Shown here piece by piece: positions 9,371 through 19,400 of a DNA stretch of 25,528 nt. The translations under genes were made by a program, and so were the position numbers. How positions within the stretch are numbered: the stretch's first letter is position 1; the number at the start of each line of letters is the position of its first letter. Location: NCBI GenBank assembly GCA_027596195.1, contig JADGJG010000289.1, positions 1 through 25,528 on the forward strand, given 5' to 3'. Source of the DNA: Podochytrium sp. JEL0797. Its lineage: Eukaryota > Chytridiomycota > Chytridiomycetes > Chytridiales > Chytriomycetaceae. The notes below the pieces were generated by a model. The model saw nothing but the letters and a program-made list of their open reading frames with translations, had not been told where the DNA came from and ran no database searches.

Positions 9371-10779
9371 TCACTCCACAACCATCGGAGCAAACTCTCC
9401 CTCCTCCACATCCTCTGCATCCCACTTCTCCCGTGCAGCCTCCTCCAAATCCCACTTGAACCTCTCCGTCACCAAATCCACAAACTGCGTGACCCTCTGT
9501 TCCAGTTTCACATTCGGCAACCGATCCACCGCGTCGCGGTCCCGCAGCGTACACACCAATTCGACAATCGCAGTTCTCAGAAAGTTGCTGCTCGAGAGCA
9601 TGTCGACAAAAAAGTCTTGTGGGCATTCTTGGAGCTGGGCGTGTAGAACGGCGAGAAAATCGTAGTAGAGTGTGGAAGAGAGGGAGGGAAACGCTTCTTT
9701 GGAGGAGCAAATGAGCTGGACGAGCGCTTTCCATTGTTCGAGGCCGTCGTAGACTTGTCCAACGAGAAAGAGAATAAAGGAGAATTGAATCTCTCCCAAA
9801 AGAGCTTTGTAATCTAAGGAGAATTGATGCGAATCAGCGGGGCACGCGATTCTGGCAGAGCAGATCCAAAAAACAAACCTCCGTTATATCTCGTCTTCAA
9901 CACGTTCGTCAACAAATAGCTCTTATCAAGCCAATACTTTGTCGTTTGATCAGGCGTCGCGTTCGGAGGAAACGAGCGTTTGAGGTCAACCGGGGTGAAT
10001 CGAATGTTCAATGAAACCAAATCGCTTGCAGCTCTCTCCGCCATTTTCTCGTCAGCCGCTTTCGAGGGCCCCATAATAGATTCATCCAAATCCGAGAATC
10101 GAGACACGGAAACAAGGGAGCTGACTTTCTTGGATCCAGGCAGGAGTGCGTTCAAGAGCGGTTCGGTGATGTAGTTTGTCAAGCGCAGCCACTTTTGGTA
10201 CGTTGGCAACGGTTGCTGAGGATGAGGCATCAAGGGATACGCTCCGAGATTTGGCTCAAACTCCATAATGTCTGTTTGCGATTCGATTTAGATTCCAATT
10301 CGGGCCAAGCGCGCAGTTCACGTAACTGTATTTCAGACGCTCAACGTGCGTCTTGTCCAAGGTCGAATCATCCCGCAGATCTTCGTCAGAAGCGTTCCAT
10401 TGTGTTACATAGATCTGTGAAGCAGTTGGTGAGGGGGTGCTGGCGGTGAAATTAGGAAGGATGTTCGAAAAACGCACCTCTTTGCTTTGGAAGAACCGGA
10501 AGAAGCCCGTGCGCACACCCGTTTCTCCCGTTGAAGCACTCTTGGAACTGGTGATTAATCATTAGAGGGTAGCAAGGGGGGCATCAACACCCCTCAACAC
10601 GCATACCTATAATGCACGAAGTGGAAGCCTGGCGGGATCAGCTTCAAGCCCTTGAACAGTGGACCCGTTTCCCATTCATTGATGTCGATTCCGAAGGAGA
10701 GATCCTTGGGAGCATCCAGAAGGAGCATGAAGGCGCCCGTGGCGAGCAGCTGCTTGGCGGTTTCTTGGTCGAGGTTCAT
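9371..10779 (-). CDS. AAR2: AAR2 splicing factor (U5 snRNP assembly)
   Basis: AAR2 binds Prp8 in the cytoplasmic U5 snRNP precursor and holds it until Brr2 replaces it. Five exons: 10779-10607, 10547-10478, 10414-10327, 10271-9879, 9813-9371; 388 aa against 384 in human. Signatures: LLLDAPKDLSFGIDINEWE then GPLFKGLKLIPPGFHFVHY (N-terminal beta domain), GFFRFFQSKE, QWNASDEDLRDD, LGAYPL..P..TYQKWLRLTN, GEIQFSFILFLVGQVYDGLE-W and PQDFFVDMLSSSNFLR, ending KFKWDLE-like and APMVVE. Exon 3 ends at GTTACG, a weak donor, but the join gives RLKYNIMEFEPNLGAYPL, which matches the family; the alternative GTGAAC donor breaks the frame. Intron 4 uses GTTTGT. Start ATG at 10779 gives MNLDQETAKQLL, the usual AAR2 N-terminus. 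Confidence 0.93.
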
Positions 10780-11309
10780 TTCCGATGAAAACAAAGTGAA
10801 AACAAACAAAAAAACAAACACGCTCGCAGCGATCCTCGCGACACGGAGCGATCCAGAGATGATTCAAAAGATGTAAAGATGAAGAATAAGGCTTTATTCA
10901 ACTTAATGTGAAAGATGTCATCGGGTAAGTAGGAGAGGGAAAACAAAAGGTCTGGGATTGGTTTCAGAGAGGCAAAAAAGCCCCTCGTACTCACAACGGA
11001 CGCCGCGCTCAAAAAACAAACGAGCGACAAGAGAAGGCTCCCAGAATCGTCCGTCAAACGCACAACCAGCACTCCGATCATCCGAGGAATCGTTTCTTAG
11101 TACAATGCCGCCCCCTGGAGTTGCTCGCTCTGCAGAACTGGAGTCGGGACAACGAGGGAGGAAGGGGGAAAAGGGGCCCGCCTTTGACCATCCGATTTGT
11201 CCGAACACGAAACTGGCATTTCTATCCTGCTCTGACCTACCAAAAATTCCTCGTAACCACTTTTCACAAAGCCATTTCTCTTCCCCTCGAATAAAGACAA
11301 ACTGTATTC
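10780..11309. other. Unassigned region upstream of AAR2
   Basis: About 530 bp with AAR2 promoter/5' UTR at its left end. Open frames on both strands (10958-11350 +, 10918-11346 -) have no recognisable motif, and their texture looks like mutual shadows. One minus-strand stretch around 11255-11345 reads RGEEKWLCEKWLRGIFG, preceded by an AG and followed by GTAGGT, and could be an exon of the unresolved gene to the right. I can support nothing firmer. Confidence 0.3.
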
Positions 11310-12239
11310 TTAAACATCTATTGATACCGAGATTCTGTGCGAACAAATGAAACCCCCCTTCGACACGTCACAAACCGCAATCGCCAACATCTCCACCCCC
11401 ACATCTCCAGGATCCGGAACAGTCAAATGGAAATCAATATATCTCAATCTTCCCGCATTCACATGCTTCATCGCTGCTGTATCGAGGGCACCTCTTCTCC
11501 GCATATTAAATCCGAACTAATACGCGTAAACGTCCTTTATAATCGCGTTTTTCGAGCGGCCAATTCGAGCGCCTTGGCCAAATCGAGCGGCGTGATGGTG
11601 GTCGCGAGGGATGACAACTGTCCCGAGCGAACTAAATCGAATAATAGACTCTATATTCGTGCCTCCCATAAAGGTTTCCATGGCCGTAGCAATCGCGAGG
11701 AAGGTGGAGGTTGGGTGTGTGCCCAACAGGGTCACGATTCCATTACGCGTTGCGTTGTTGGCGCACCTTGGATGATATTGCAGTTAAGCAAAAGGTTTCA
11801 TACTTTCCCATGAAGGGATTTATAACGCGACAAGTTGGACAGCAGTGATAATCGCGGTTTGATCGAGGTTTGATGATTCCGCATATACATGTCCAATATC
11901 GCGACCAGCAATTCTATCGGGATTGAGCATTCCTCACCCTGATTCGAGAGAGTAATCAGAGACACTTCCACGGCCCTCGGCGTCAAACGTGTCCCAAAAA
12001 TCCAGCCGAATCTTTCTCACGTGCACATGCAAAAAAAAAGTACGATGAATCGATACCTCGGACTCTTCCAACGGTTTTTCTTCAAAAGCGAGTTTGGAGT
12101 AGCAGGCATCAATTGCGGATTCAACGATTTCGGACGCTGTGGCGGGTCGTGGATACAGTAACGTTGGCTGTCCAGCAGATTTGGATCTTTCTTCCAACCA
12201 CTCCTCCTCTCCGGCCCAAGTACTTTTTTTTGCACGATA
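11310..12239 (-). CDS. Unidentified multi-exon gene or decayed gene (tentative)
   Basis: Not recognised. A minus-strand chain of four segments joins with consistent phase: 12239-12057 (61 codons, acidic, EEEWLEERSK.., ATASEIVESAIDACYSKLAF), GTATCG donor; 12011-11938 (IRLDFWDTFDAEGRGSVS), GTGAGG donor; 11766-11619 (NGIVTLLGTHPTSTFLAIAT), after a CTTAAC branch-like motif and CCAAG; then 11516-11310 (GALDTAAMKHVNAGRLRYID, LTVPDPGDVGVEMLAIAVCD), after TATTAG. The last join removes one in-frame TAG between 11516 and 11523. No convincing start codon was found; an ATG at 12338 with a GTGATG donor is possible. In two places another frame looks equally protein-like (LDLAKALELAARKTRL near 11545-11600; AGRDIGHVYAESSN near 11870-11920), so either some joins are wrong or this is a pseudogene. 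No domain is identified. Confidence 0.3.
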
Positions 12240-12382
12240 CTTTTATAAATACAAATCACCAACAAATCACCCCGCGTCCGTCCTTCACCAGCCAAAAAAG
12301 AAACCAAACAAAAAAACCAAGCAACCCATCACCACCATCCCCTCCCCAACGCACACACTCAAACCCACCAAAAGCGCGATAG

Positions 12383-14351
12383 TCAGTTCAACCGATGCGC
12401 CTTCAACACCTTCTTGAACGCATCTCTCACAACCCCAGCCGCCTTCTCACTATCCTTCCTCGTGTGTCCAGCACTCGCCATCAACTTGACACTCGCCACA
12501 GGCAAAAACAATTCCTGCCCTTCCACATACTTGGCGCGCGTGACAATCACTCCGTCGCGAATACATTGATCCACAACCTCCTGCAACACCCTCTCCTCCT
12601 CCTCCCGAGTCCCCAAACGCGTCGTCAAACGCGCATGGATAATGGGCGTCATCTTGAACGCATCGCTCACACGGATTTGCGTAATGGCAGCCTTGAGCAA
12701 CACTTCACGCATGGCGCTCGCGTTCTGTTGGCATTCGACAGACAGTTTGGGGTTCGATTCGAGGATTTTGAGCGCCTCGAGGGCAGAGACGGCAAGGATG
12801 GCGGGGAGGGAGGCAGAGAAGGTGTAGGCGAGGCCAGAGAGACGTTGGTGCTCGACAATCTCTTTGCGTCCGGCGCAGAAGCCGCCAGAGGAGGCGAGGG
12901 AATTGGACATGGAGGCGACGTAAATGTCGACATCGGCAGGCTGCGAAAAAGGAGATCAGACAAGTGTAAAAGAGAGGGTTGACGATCGTACCGCAATTCC
13001 ATAGTGTTCGGGGGTTCCTCGACCCGTCTGCCCAATACATCCAAACCCAAGAGAATCCTCCAAAATCAAACGGTACTTGTACTTTTCCTTCAAGGCCATA
13101 ATCGCAGGCAAGTTGCACATGTCACCATACGCAGCAAACACTCCCTCAGTAATAATGAAGCGACGAGTCAAGGGCTTTTTCTACAAACAAATGCGTTGAA
13201 TCAGCAAACCATTCCGACACAATCCAAAAAGCGAGCTGCAGTTACCTTGTTGCTCTCGTGAATCTTCTTCAACACGTTTTCCAAATCCTTCATGTCATTG
13301 TGCTTGAAAAACTTGACAGTACTACGCGAGAGCTCAACACCCTTCAAGATGGACATGCAGCAAGCTTCGTCCCTGTGGTGGAAACAGAAACAAATCAGCT
13401 TACAAATTCAGGGCCAATCAAAACAAAGCGGATTTTAAAGTCAAAACATACACAACGAGGATATCACTGCGCTTTGAGAAGGCAGGGATCACAGAACTGA
13501 TGGTCGAGAACCCTTGCGAGTAAATAATCGAAGACTCAACGCCCAAGAAGCGGGCAATCGCCTGTTCGAGTTCCATGTGCACGTCTGTTGGTATCGACCA
13601 AACGAAAACTTGGTCAGCATTCACCGCCATATTACAAATGGGTATCAGATCGTACCAAGGGTTCCGTAGAAACCAGGAGGACCGCAGGACCCGACTCCGT
13701 ACTTGTGGAGGGCACCAATCGCCTTTTCCTTAATTGATTCCGTGTTCATGACGCCAATAAAGTTGGTGGACGCAAAGTTCAAGCGCTCCTTCCCGTCAGC
13801 CAGCTTGACCTTGGTTCCAGCAGCACTGTCCAGAAGCAACGGTGAATACAAGGCAAGGGAGGGGATATGAGTGTCGTCAAAAATCAATTTACCCTGCAAT
13901 AATCGCCATATTTTCGAGTTCCGAGTTCTGGAACTCCGTGAGAGGGGGACAGAGTTCCTCAGGCTCCCATTCGTCGCACAGGTCTTGGATTTCCTGCATC
14001 AACCACACGTTCAGCAAGGGGGGGTCCAAGCGTGTGAAAAAGCATTCAGCTGCGCCTTACCTTCTCCGTCAACTTGACTTCGTCCTTGGACTTGGGCTTG
14101 TTGTTGAACACATACCATCCCATCACGAGCACAAACAGGAACTCGACGAGCGTACGGATAGGATCGTTCTGGTGCGAATCACTGCCCAAATACATCAGCA
14201 AACAACCCCTGGCAGTCTTGGGAATGCGCGGAAACGCTTACCGCACGTATTTGTACAGCATCCCCGCACCGGGGAACTTGGAGTACATGTCATACGCAAA
14301 CGTGAGGGTGGTGTTGACAGCAAGAGCCATATTTTCGGTGAGAGTCGACAT
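12383..14351 (-). CDS. LCB1: Serine palmitoyltransferase subunit 1 (LCB1/SPTLC1)
   Basis: Non-catalytic partner of the LCB2 subunit in the ER enzyme that condenses serine with palmitoyl-CoA, first step of sphingolipid synthesis. Eight exons: 14351-14242, 14181-14061, 13993-13893, 13825-13656, 13584-13452, 13372-13246, 13180-12992, 12940-12383; 502 aa. One membrane segment near residues 47-64 ([15 protein letters not shown]). Family signatures: [39 protein letters not shown] (with the Cys equivalent to the human SPTLC1 site mutated in sensory neuropathy), [40 protein letters not shown] and [18 protein letters not shown]. No pyridoxal-phosphate lysine motif is present, as expected for this subunit. 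All splice phases agree. Its ATG lies 116 bp from the SEY1 stop on the same strand. Confidence 0.95.
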
Positions 14352-14467
14352 TGGATATTTCGAATTTTTTTTTTGAGCTTCGAGTTTCGCCCCGCCCTTG
14401 GAGCCAGGGGTCGCGAGTGGGAGGAAGGACATTTGTCAGGAATCCATATTCAAAAACCCTGGTTCTC

Positions 14468-17272
14468 TTAATCACGCTCCTCCATCTCAATCTCTTCAAC
14501 CACCTGCTCCTCAGCCACCTTCTTGGTTGTTGGCCTCCTTTCCTTCCCAACCTCCCCGCCTCTCCCAACCTGCTTCACAAACTCAGGCACCTCAATACCC
14601 CCCTTTTCCAACTCCCCCACCGCCTGATTCACTACCTCCCTCACCGTCACCCTCGCAATCTGATACGCGGGCCCAATCATCCCATACTGCCAAGCAATAT
14701 AGAGTCCTCCCAACGTGATCGCCAGCAACGTGAAATACACTGGGTTAAAGAGCACCATCATGAACTCGTTCCATCCCAACACGATCGTCATGGCAATGAA
14801 CCATGGAGGGATTTTGGCCGTGGTAAGCACCATGGACCGTTTGGCTTCGACAAAGAGAACGTCGGATTCTCGCTTGAAGCGGTCACGGATGGTTTGGAGA
14901 CGTGCGGAGGGGATGATAGTCACGCATGAGGGGTCAAATCGCTGTCGTTGTCGTCATTTAGATAACCGCATTCGGAGGCGAGTGGGGGCACCAATATTCA
15001 ATAAATGCAAAAGCCTCTCTCTCACCTGGTCGTCAATAATCTCGGACCCAATTGCTTGCAGGGATCCACCAATTTTGGCGTACCCCGTCAAAGCACGGTC
15101 GGCTTCGTCGCAGGCGGCCGAGTAGTACATGTCGATCGGGTCTTCGAGGTTCCACAAACGCGGCACACCTTGCTCATCGTATCTGAACTTGGATTCAAAG
15201 ATGGTCTGCAGAACGCCAAAAAAAGGGTGTGTCAACTCAAGTAAAAGCAGCGCAAAAAAACTGATGACCTTCAAGCGAGCCAACATCGCATCATCCGTCG
15301 TCTCAATCTTCAACGTGTCCAACAGCCCCACCCAAGTCTGCCATTGCAAGGCGGCCTTCCACTTGGTCGCCTCTTCCTTAGAAGCCTCGAACCCTTGACC
15401 TCTCTTCTGCACCTGATCCGTGCCAAACTCCACCGCCTCCTTGAACGCGTCCAAAATCCCAACCCACATCAAACCCCCACCGGCGTTCAACTTGGCCACC
15501 ACCGTGTCCTTCATGGCGCCAACAATGAGCTTCTCAACAACCGTGACCATCTTGGTAACAGCTTCGGCTCTCTTTTCTCCGCTGGTACGCTCAATATCGA
15601 CCATAAAGTGCGCAAACTGAGTCTCAGGGCTCCAATCCTGCGCATCCTTCAACTTGGCCGCCTCGGCACCCGACAAGAAGGCATCCTCGGACTCCTTCAA
15701 CGCCTCGGCCATGTGCTTGGCAAAGAGGGAGACGCCCTTGCTTTCGTCATCCGCAAGACCTGCCGCGAGAGATGAGGAAAAGGTTTTAAGGCATTCTTTG
15801 GCAATGTTGGCAAGTTGTTGGTTGTATAAGGATTGCAGGTGGGTGGCCATTTTGTTGAAGAATTCGAGACGCTTGCGGTGGTAGACTTCGGTGTTGTAGC
15901 GGGATCCGGCGACATCAAATTTGGCTGGGGAAGTGGGAGGAAATGGGGGTCCGAATAAGAAAAACACGACGCACTCATAATTACACAACACGAAAAAAAT
16001 CAGACTCACCCATGCACTCCCCGGTCACTGAATTCACCACCTCCCCAAATTCCGCCAACACCTTCCCCTTCTCGACCGCCTTCAACCCTCTGACCCCAGG
16101 CACAAACATCTCCTCAAACACCTCTCTCGAAATCTCCTCACACCGATGCTCCGCCAACAACTGCGTCTGCGTGGGCAAATCCAACTCCTTACTCGACGCA
16201 ATGCGCTCCCAAATTCCCTCGGCAAACGAGCTGAATCCATCCGCCGGCACGCGTTTGTGGAGTTCAGGCAAAAACACATACTCGCTTCCTTTGGGATCCG
16301 TAAATTTGGTCCTCAATTGACCAACGGCCGTTTCAAACGCTTCCCTGGCAAAGATTTTGTGCGGGAGCCCCATGAACGCGAACGTGAAAAAATCGTGGAT
16401 CTGGGAGTCCTTTTGGGACTCGGGTTTCGAGAGCCCTGCCCAGATTTTTTCGAGGTAGTTCATGAGAGTCTCGGAAAGTTTGGCGAGAGGGGTTTGGGAT
16501 GTGAAGTCGCGGATGACAAAGTAGAGACATGTTTTGGGGCTCCTGTCGTGATGTTTTTTACGGGGTACAAGCGATGTTTGAGATCCAACACAACCAACAG
16601 ACTACTGCAAGAAACCGTACCCCTTCTGCTGGAACAGCTGCAAATTGACATCCAATACGGTCTTCAAGAGACCCAAATTCGCGCCGTTGTACAACCCGAC
16701 GTTGTTCTCGTACATGTTGACGATCACGACTTCGGAGATGGCCAGCGAGAACAGGGCGGATTTGCGCTCAAAGTCCTGGTCTTCGAATCGCTCGCCGCCG
16801 TCGGTTCCTTCAACATCGAGCACAACCGTGTTGGAGTCGTCGGCCTTGCTGACCCAAATACCTTGAATAAATGGCGTTATTTGCAGCGATCATGAGGACA
16901 TACTATGCATTTACCCTTTGTGGTCTGCTGTCTTCCGGTGCTTTCGTTCATGACGTCGAAATTGGTTCCAAACAGACGGTTCAGCAGCGTTGACTTCCCC
17001 GTGGACTGCGATCCAAACACAGCAACAACGTTGTAGTTGAAGCCCTTGTCGGCAAGGTGCCAGTGCTTCTTCATGTACTCGGACACGATCGGGCTGAGGA
17101 TGATCGCAATGTCAGGAACACGAGGGATACGATCAATTGATCCTTACGAGAACTGCTTGCTGTCGTTGATGATCTGCAACCGCTGGTCAGACGGATCGAA
17201 CGTGGAGAAGCGCATGTCGTTGTCGGGGACAGAGCCCGGTGATCCGACGCCTGGAACTTGCTGGTCGCTCAT
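14468..17272 (-). CDS. SEY1: Sey1/RHD3-type dynamin-like GTPase (ER membrane fusion)
   Basis: Atlastin-like GTPase that fuses ER tubules. Seven exons: 17272-17148, 17093-16915, 16861-16621, 16542-16010, 15924-15269, 15205-15026, 14941-14468; 795 aa, typical for Sey1. G domain: P-loop GSQSTGKST at residues 69-77, Thr switch [19 protein letters not shown] (G3) and VIRDF (G4, the R/K-D of atlastins). A long helical middle domain follows (for example [17 protein letters not shown]). Near the C-terminus are two hydrophobic segments, [19 protein letters not shown] and [17 protein letters not shown], the ER hairpin, then a Lys/Glu-rich cytosolic tail ending EEIEMEERD. Intron 5 (15268-15206) is 63 nt, stop-free and in frame, with a weak GTCATC donor; removing it gives the family-like join [16 protein letters not shown]. 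Divergent from the B12D-like pair. Confidence 0.95.
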
Positions 17273-18090
17273 TTTTTGTGCTGAGTTTTTCCGATCCACG
17301 CATCTGCCACGCATCTCTTCTGCCACGCACACTCATGACATTACAAAACGCGAATCGGAGAGATGAGAAGAATTCAGGCAGAGAGTGCCGCATCACAAGG
17401 AACCACCTCGGGCTCGTCCACACAATTGCCACGTTCGTCGACCACAGTTTCGAGGTTCACCAATCAACCAACGCCAGGACCAGCAATTCAACCACGCTGA
17501 GAATCCCGCTTTCAATTGAATTGAATTGAATAAGGTGCCGGTCGCGGATTTCCTGCATTTTGCGCCTGCGGGCCATTTTCAAGTCACCACCACCCACCTG
17601 CGTCTATTTTTTTCCTCCTTCGCCTTTTATAAGTTTTTGAAGAAGGAACTTCATTTTTTAAACCCCATCATGTGGGTGAATTTAAGGGTAAGAAGAAAAT
17701 CGCGTCCGATGACCCCGATCGAAAGTTTCCCCTGCACTCCGGCAATACAATTTTAAGTCGTCATTATCTTTATGATTAAAAGGAAAAGGAGAGAAGAAAG
17801 AGATATCAGAATATGATTTAAATCATGGTAATTTTTATGAAGGAAAACATCCGGAAAAAAAAGGAACGAGAAGAAGAAGGAAGTGGTTCCGCGCTGCTCC
17901 ATTCCGGCTGTTCCTGCCTTCCCTCTTTACATCTCCTCATGCCATGGCAGGACGCTTTGTGGCTCATCGAGAGTCATGATTTCGCGATCGTACTTTCGAA
18001 GTTCGAATTCACGTGCCTCCGCCCCCATAAAACGAATCCTGCTCGTTCCTGCAAAACCAAAATCAAAAACCTCACCAAACCAACCAACAA
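17273..18090. promoter_or_regulatory. Divergent promoter region SEY1 / B12D-like copy 1
   Basis: About 820 bp between two divergent start codons. The middle (17600-17880) is AT-rich with A/G runs. A CATAAAAC at 18026-18033, about 60 bp before the B12D-like ATG, is TATA-like. Short open frames such as 17526-17756 show no family features and no usable start or splice context. I see no RNA gene. Confidence 0.45.
17514..17528. repeat. Short AATTG tandem repeat
   Basis: Three perfect AATTG units in the SEY1/B12D-like intergenic region, flanked by partial units on both sides. A minor microsatellite. Confidence 0.8.
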
Positions 18091-18312
18091 ATGCTCGGCA
18101 AGATCCCTCTCGAAGTCTACCCCCTCGCTGCTATGATGAGCGTCGCGCTCGGTCTCGGAGGTTACACCGGCTATAAGCACTTTGCACACGACCAAGGAAT
18201 GCGTCTCTCGGACGCGCACAACTCCGACGTGCACAACTGGCCGGCGCGGGTGGAAAAGATCAACGACAAGCCGCGATTTGGCAACTACTTTTACGGTTTC
18301 CTGAAGGCGTGA
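18091..18312 (+). CDS. B12D/MLRQ-like small membrane protein, copy 1
   Basis: Intronless 73-aa protein. It begins MLGKIPLEVYPLAAMMSVAL, with a hydrophobic segment (about residues 9-26), followed by GYTGYKHFAHDQGMRLSDAH and a polar tail ending RFGNYFYGFLKA. The EVYPL-AAM-VA-G--G-----H----MRL pattern matches the B12D / NDUFA4 (MLRQ) superfamily of small mitochondrial inner-membrane proteins associated with respiratory complexes; the hydrophobic N-terminus without a presequence and short size also fit. It is a tandem duplicate of the gene at 18890. The ATG follows an A/C-rich leader (CCAACAA) suited to efficient initiation. Family assignment is by pattern; the exact respiratory role is inferred. 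Confidence 0.75.
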   Translation: MLGKIPLEVYPLAAMMSVALGLGGYTGYKHFAHDQGMRLSDAHNSDVHNWPARVEKINDKPRFGNYFYGFLKA

Positions 18313-18377
18313 ACTGGATCTGCACCGCTGCCATCCACATATAACACTCTCTCGTCACTAGCAACTGTTAACTTTCA

Positions 18378-18383
18378 AATAAA
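18378..18383 (+). terminator. Poly(A) signal, B12D-like copy 1
   Basis: AATAAA 66 nt after the stop codon of copy 1, in an A-rich context. Confidence 0.5.
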
Positions 18384-18413
18384 CAAAAATATACATCGTC
18401 TTTTCTTTTCCTT

Positions 18414-18487
18414 CATTACGTAAAGCGTAAAGCGCGAGTTTCCTCGTTGACCTCGTTTGCTTTGCTCCTACTGCATTACGTAAAGCG
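18414..18487. promoter_or_regulatory. Paired TTACGTAA palindromes in a 14-nt direct repeat
   Basis: The 14-mer CATTACGTAAAGCG occurs at 18414-18427 and again at 18474-18487, a repeat period of exactly 60 bp. Each contains the palindromic octamer TTACGTAA, a known binding site type for fungal bZIP factors (Yap-type and CREB/Cst6-type). The first copy is followed by a further TAAAGCG. The location, after copy 1 and about 400 bp upstream of the copy 2 start, suggests a regulatory element for copy 2. That role is inference. Confidence 0.45.
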
Positions 18488-18809
18488 CGATGGAAGGGGT
18501 TGATTTGAATTGCTTGAAGCAAAATTGGTAAGAGGTGTTCAGCCCTCGTCGTTTATTTTCAAAAATTTAGAAGGTATTTTTTGGAAAATCGGAAAATCTG
18601 TCGAAAGCTGTTGAACCCAAATGCACTGTCTTTCCCAATGTCGGGTAATATGGATTCTCTTAAACCAAGTGCACCCTCTTTCCCCACCCTCCCCCCCTTG
18701 TAAAAAATTAGTAATTTTAATCAAAAATGTGCGGTCAAAATGACTCGACACTGTATCCCAATGATCGAAAACACGTCACGATGATCCCCCACCGCCCAGC
18801 GGACATGCC

Positions 18810-18815
18810 TATAAA
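18810..18815 (+). promoter_or_regulatory. TATA-like element of B12D-like copy 2
   Basis: TATAAA (in CTATAAATTA) 75-80 bp upstream of the ATG at 18890. Copy 1 has only CATAAAA in the equivalent place. Confidence 0.5.
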
Positions 18816-18889
18816 TTACACTCGCCTTTTGATTTCCCCGCTCAAACACCATCAAGAACCAACCCTTCTCCACAACTCTCCACTCCAAA

Positions 18890-19120
18890 ATGGCCGGTTT
18901 CTCCAAAATCCCACTCGAAGTCTACCCCCTCGCTGCTATGATGAGCGTCGCCCTCTGTCTCGGAGGATACACGGGTTACAAGCACATTGCTCACGGCCAA
19001 GACATGCGACTCGGCGCATCATACAACAAAGATGTTCAAAACTGGCAAGCAAGAGTTGAGAAAGTCAACGACAAGCCGCGATTCGGCAACTTCTTCTATG
19101 GCTTCTTGGCCGAAGCTTGA
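18890..19120 (+). CDS. B12D/MLRQ-like small membrane protein, copy 2
   Basis: Intronless 76-aa paralogue of the gene at 18091. It shares an identical core KIPLEVYPLAAMMSVAL and the same GGYTGYKH, MRL, NDKPRFGN and FYGFL blocks, but has two or three extra residues at each end (MAGFSK.., ..LAEA). Conserved changes lie mostly in the loop after the membrane segment. A 38-nt stretch (starting CTCGAAGTCTACCCC) is identical in both genes, so the duplication is either fairly recent or constrained. Expected to be a one-TM mitochondrial protein of the B12D/NDUFA4 type. It has its own TATA-like box and poly(A) signal, so both copies look expressible. Confidence 0.75.
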   Translation: MAGFSKIPLEVYPLAAMMSVALCLGGYTGYKHIAHGQDMRLGASYNKDVQNWQARVEKVNDKPRFGNFFYGFLAEA

Positions 19121-19179
19121 GCATGCGCCATTTTTTTAGTTGTTATTGCTTCCTTCTTCTGCCTTATATGAAATGTGAA

Positions 19180-19185
19180 AATAAA
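19180..19185 (+). terminator. Poly(A) signal, B12D-like copy 2
   Basis: AATAAA 60 nt after the stop codon of copy 2, followed by a T-rich run. The matching distance in copy 1 (66 nt) supports both. Confidence 0.5.
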
Positions 19186-19400
19186 GTTGTTTTTTTAGAA
19201 ACTGATTGTACGAGGCAGCTCCCTCTCGGATTGATCGCAGACCGCTTGACTTGTCAGAGAATTAACGCGTCCACAGATCTAACTGTTCGCCATGTGCACT
19301 AGGGAATTCACAACGAGCTTGGCAAACTCTTCTTTACGCGTTAACACTAACAAAATCAGGAGTATTTTTTCAAGATTTCGCGAAAAGGGAGGAAATGGAC

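Larger units (their letters stand above)
18313..18889. other. Intergenic spacer of the tandem B12D-like pair
   Basis: About 575 bp with 3' UTR of copy 1, two TTACGTAA palindromes (reported separately), a C-rich tract at about 18675-18700 and the copy 2 promoter. A minus-strand frame (18539-18751) has no features of a real protein. No RNA gene seen. Confidence 0.5.

Noticed and set aside
12395..12982. 195-aa plus-strand open frame
   Set aside because: Antisense to the last LCB1 exon and running through its intron; no family resemblance.
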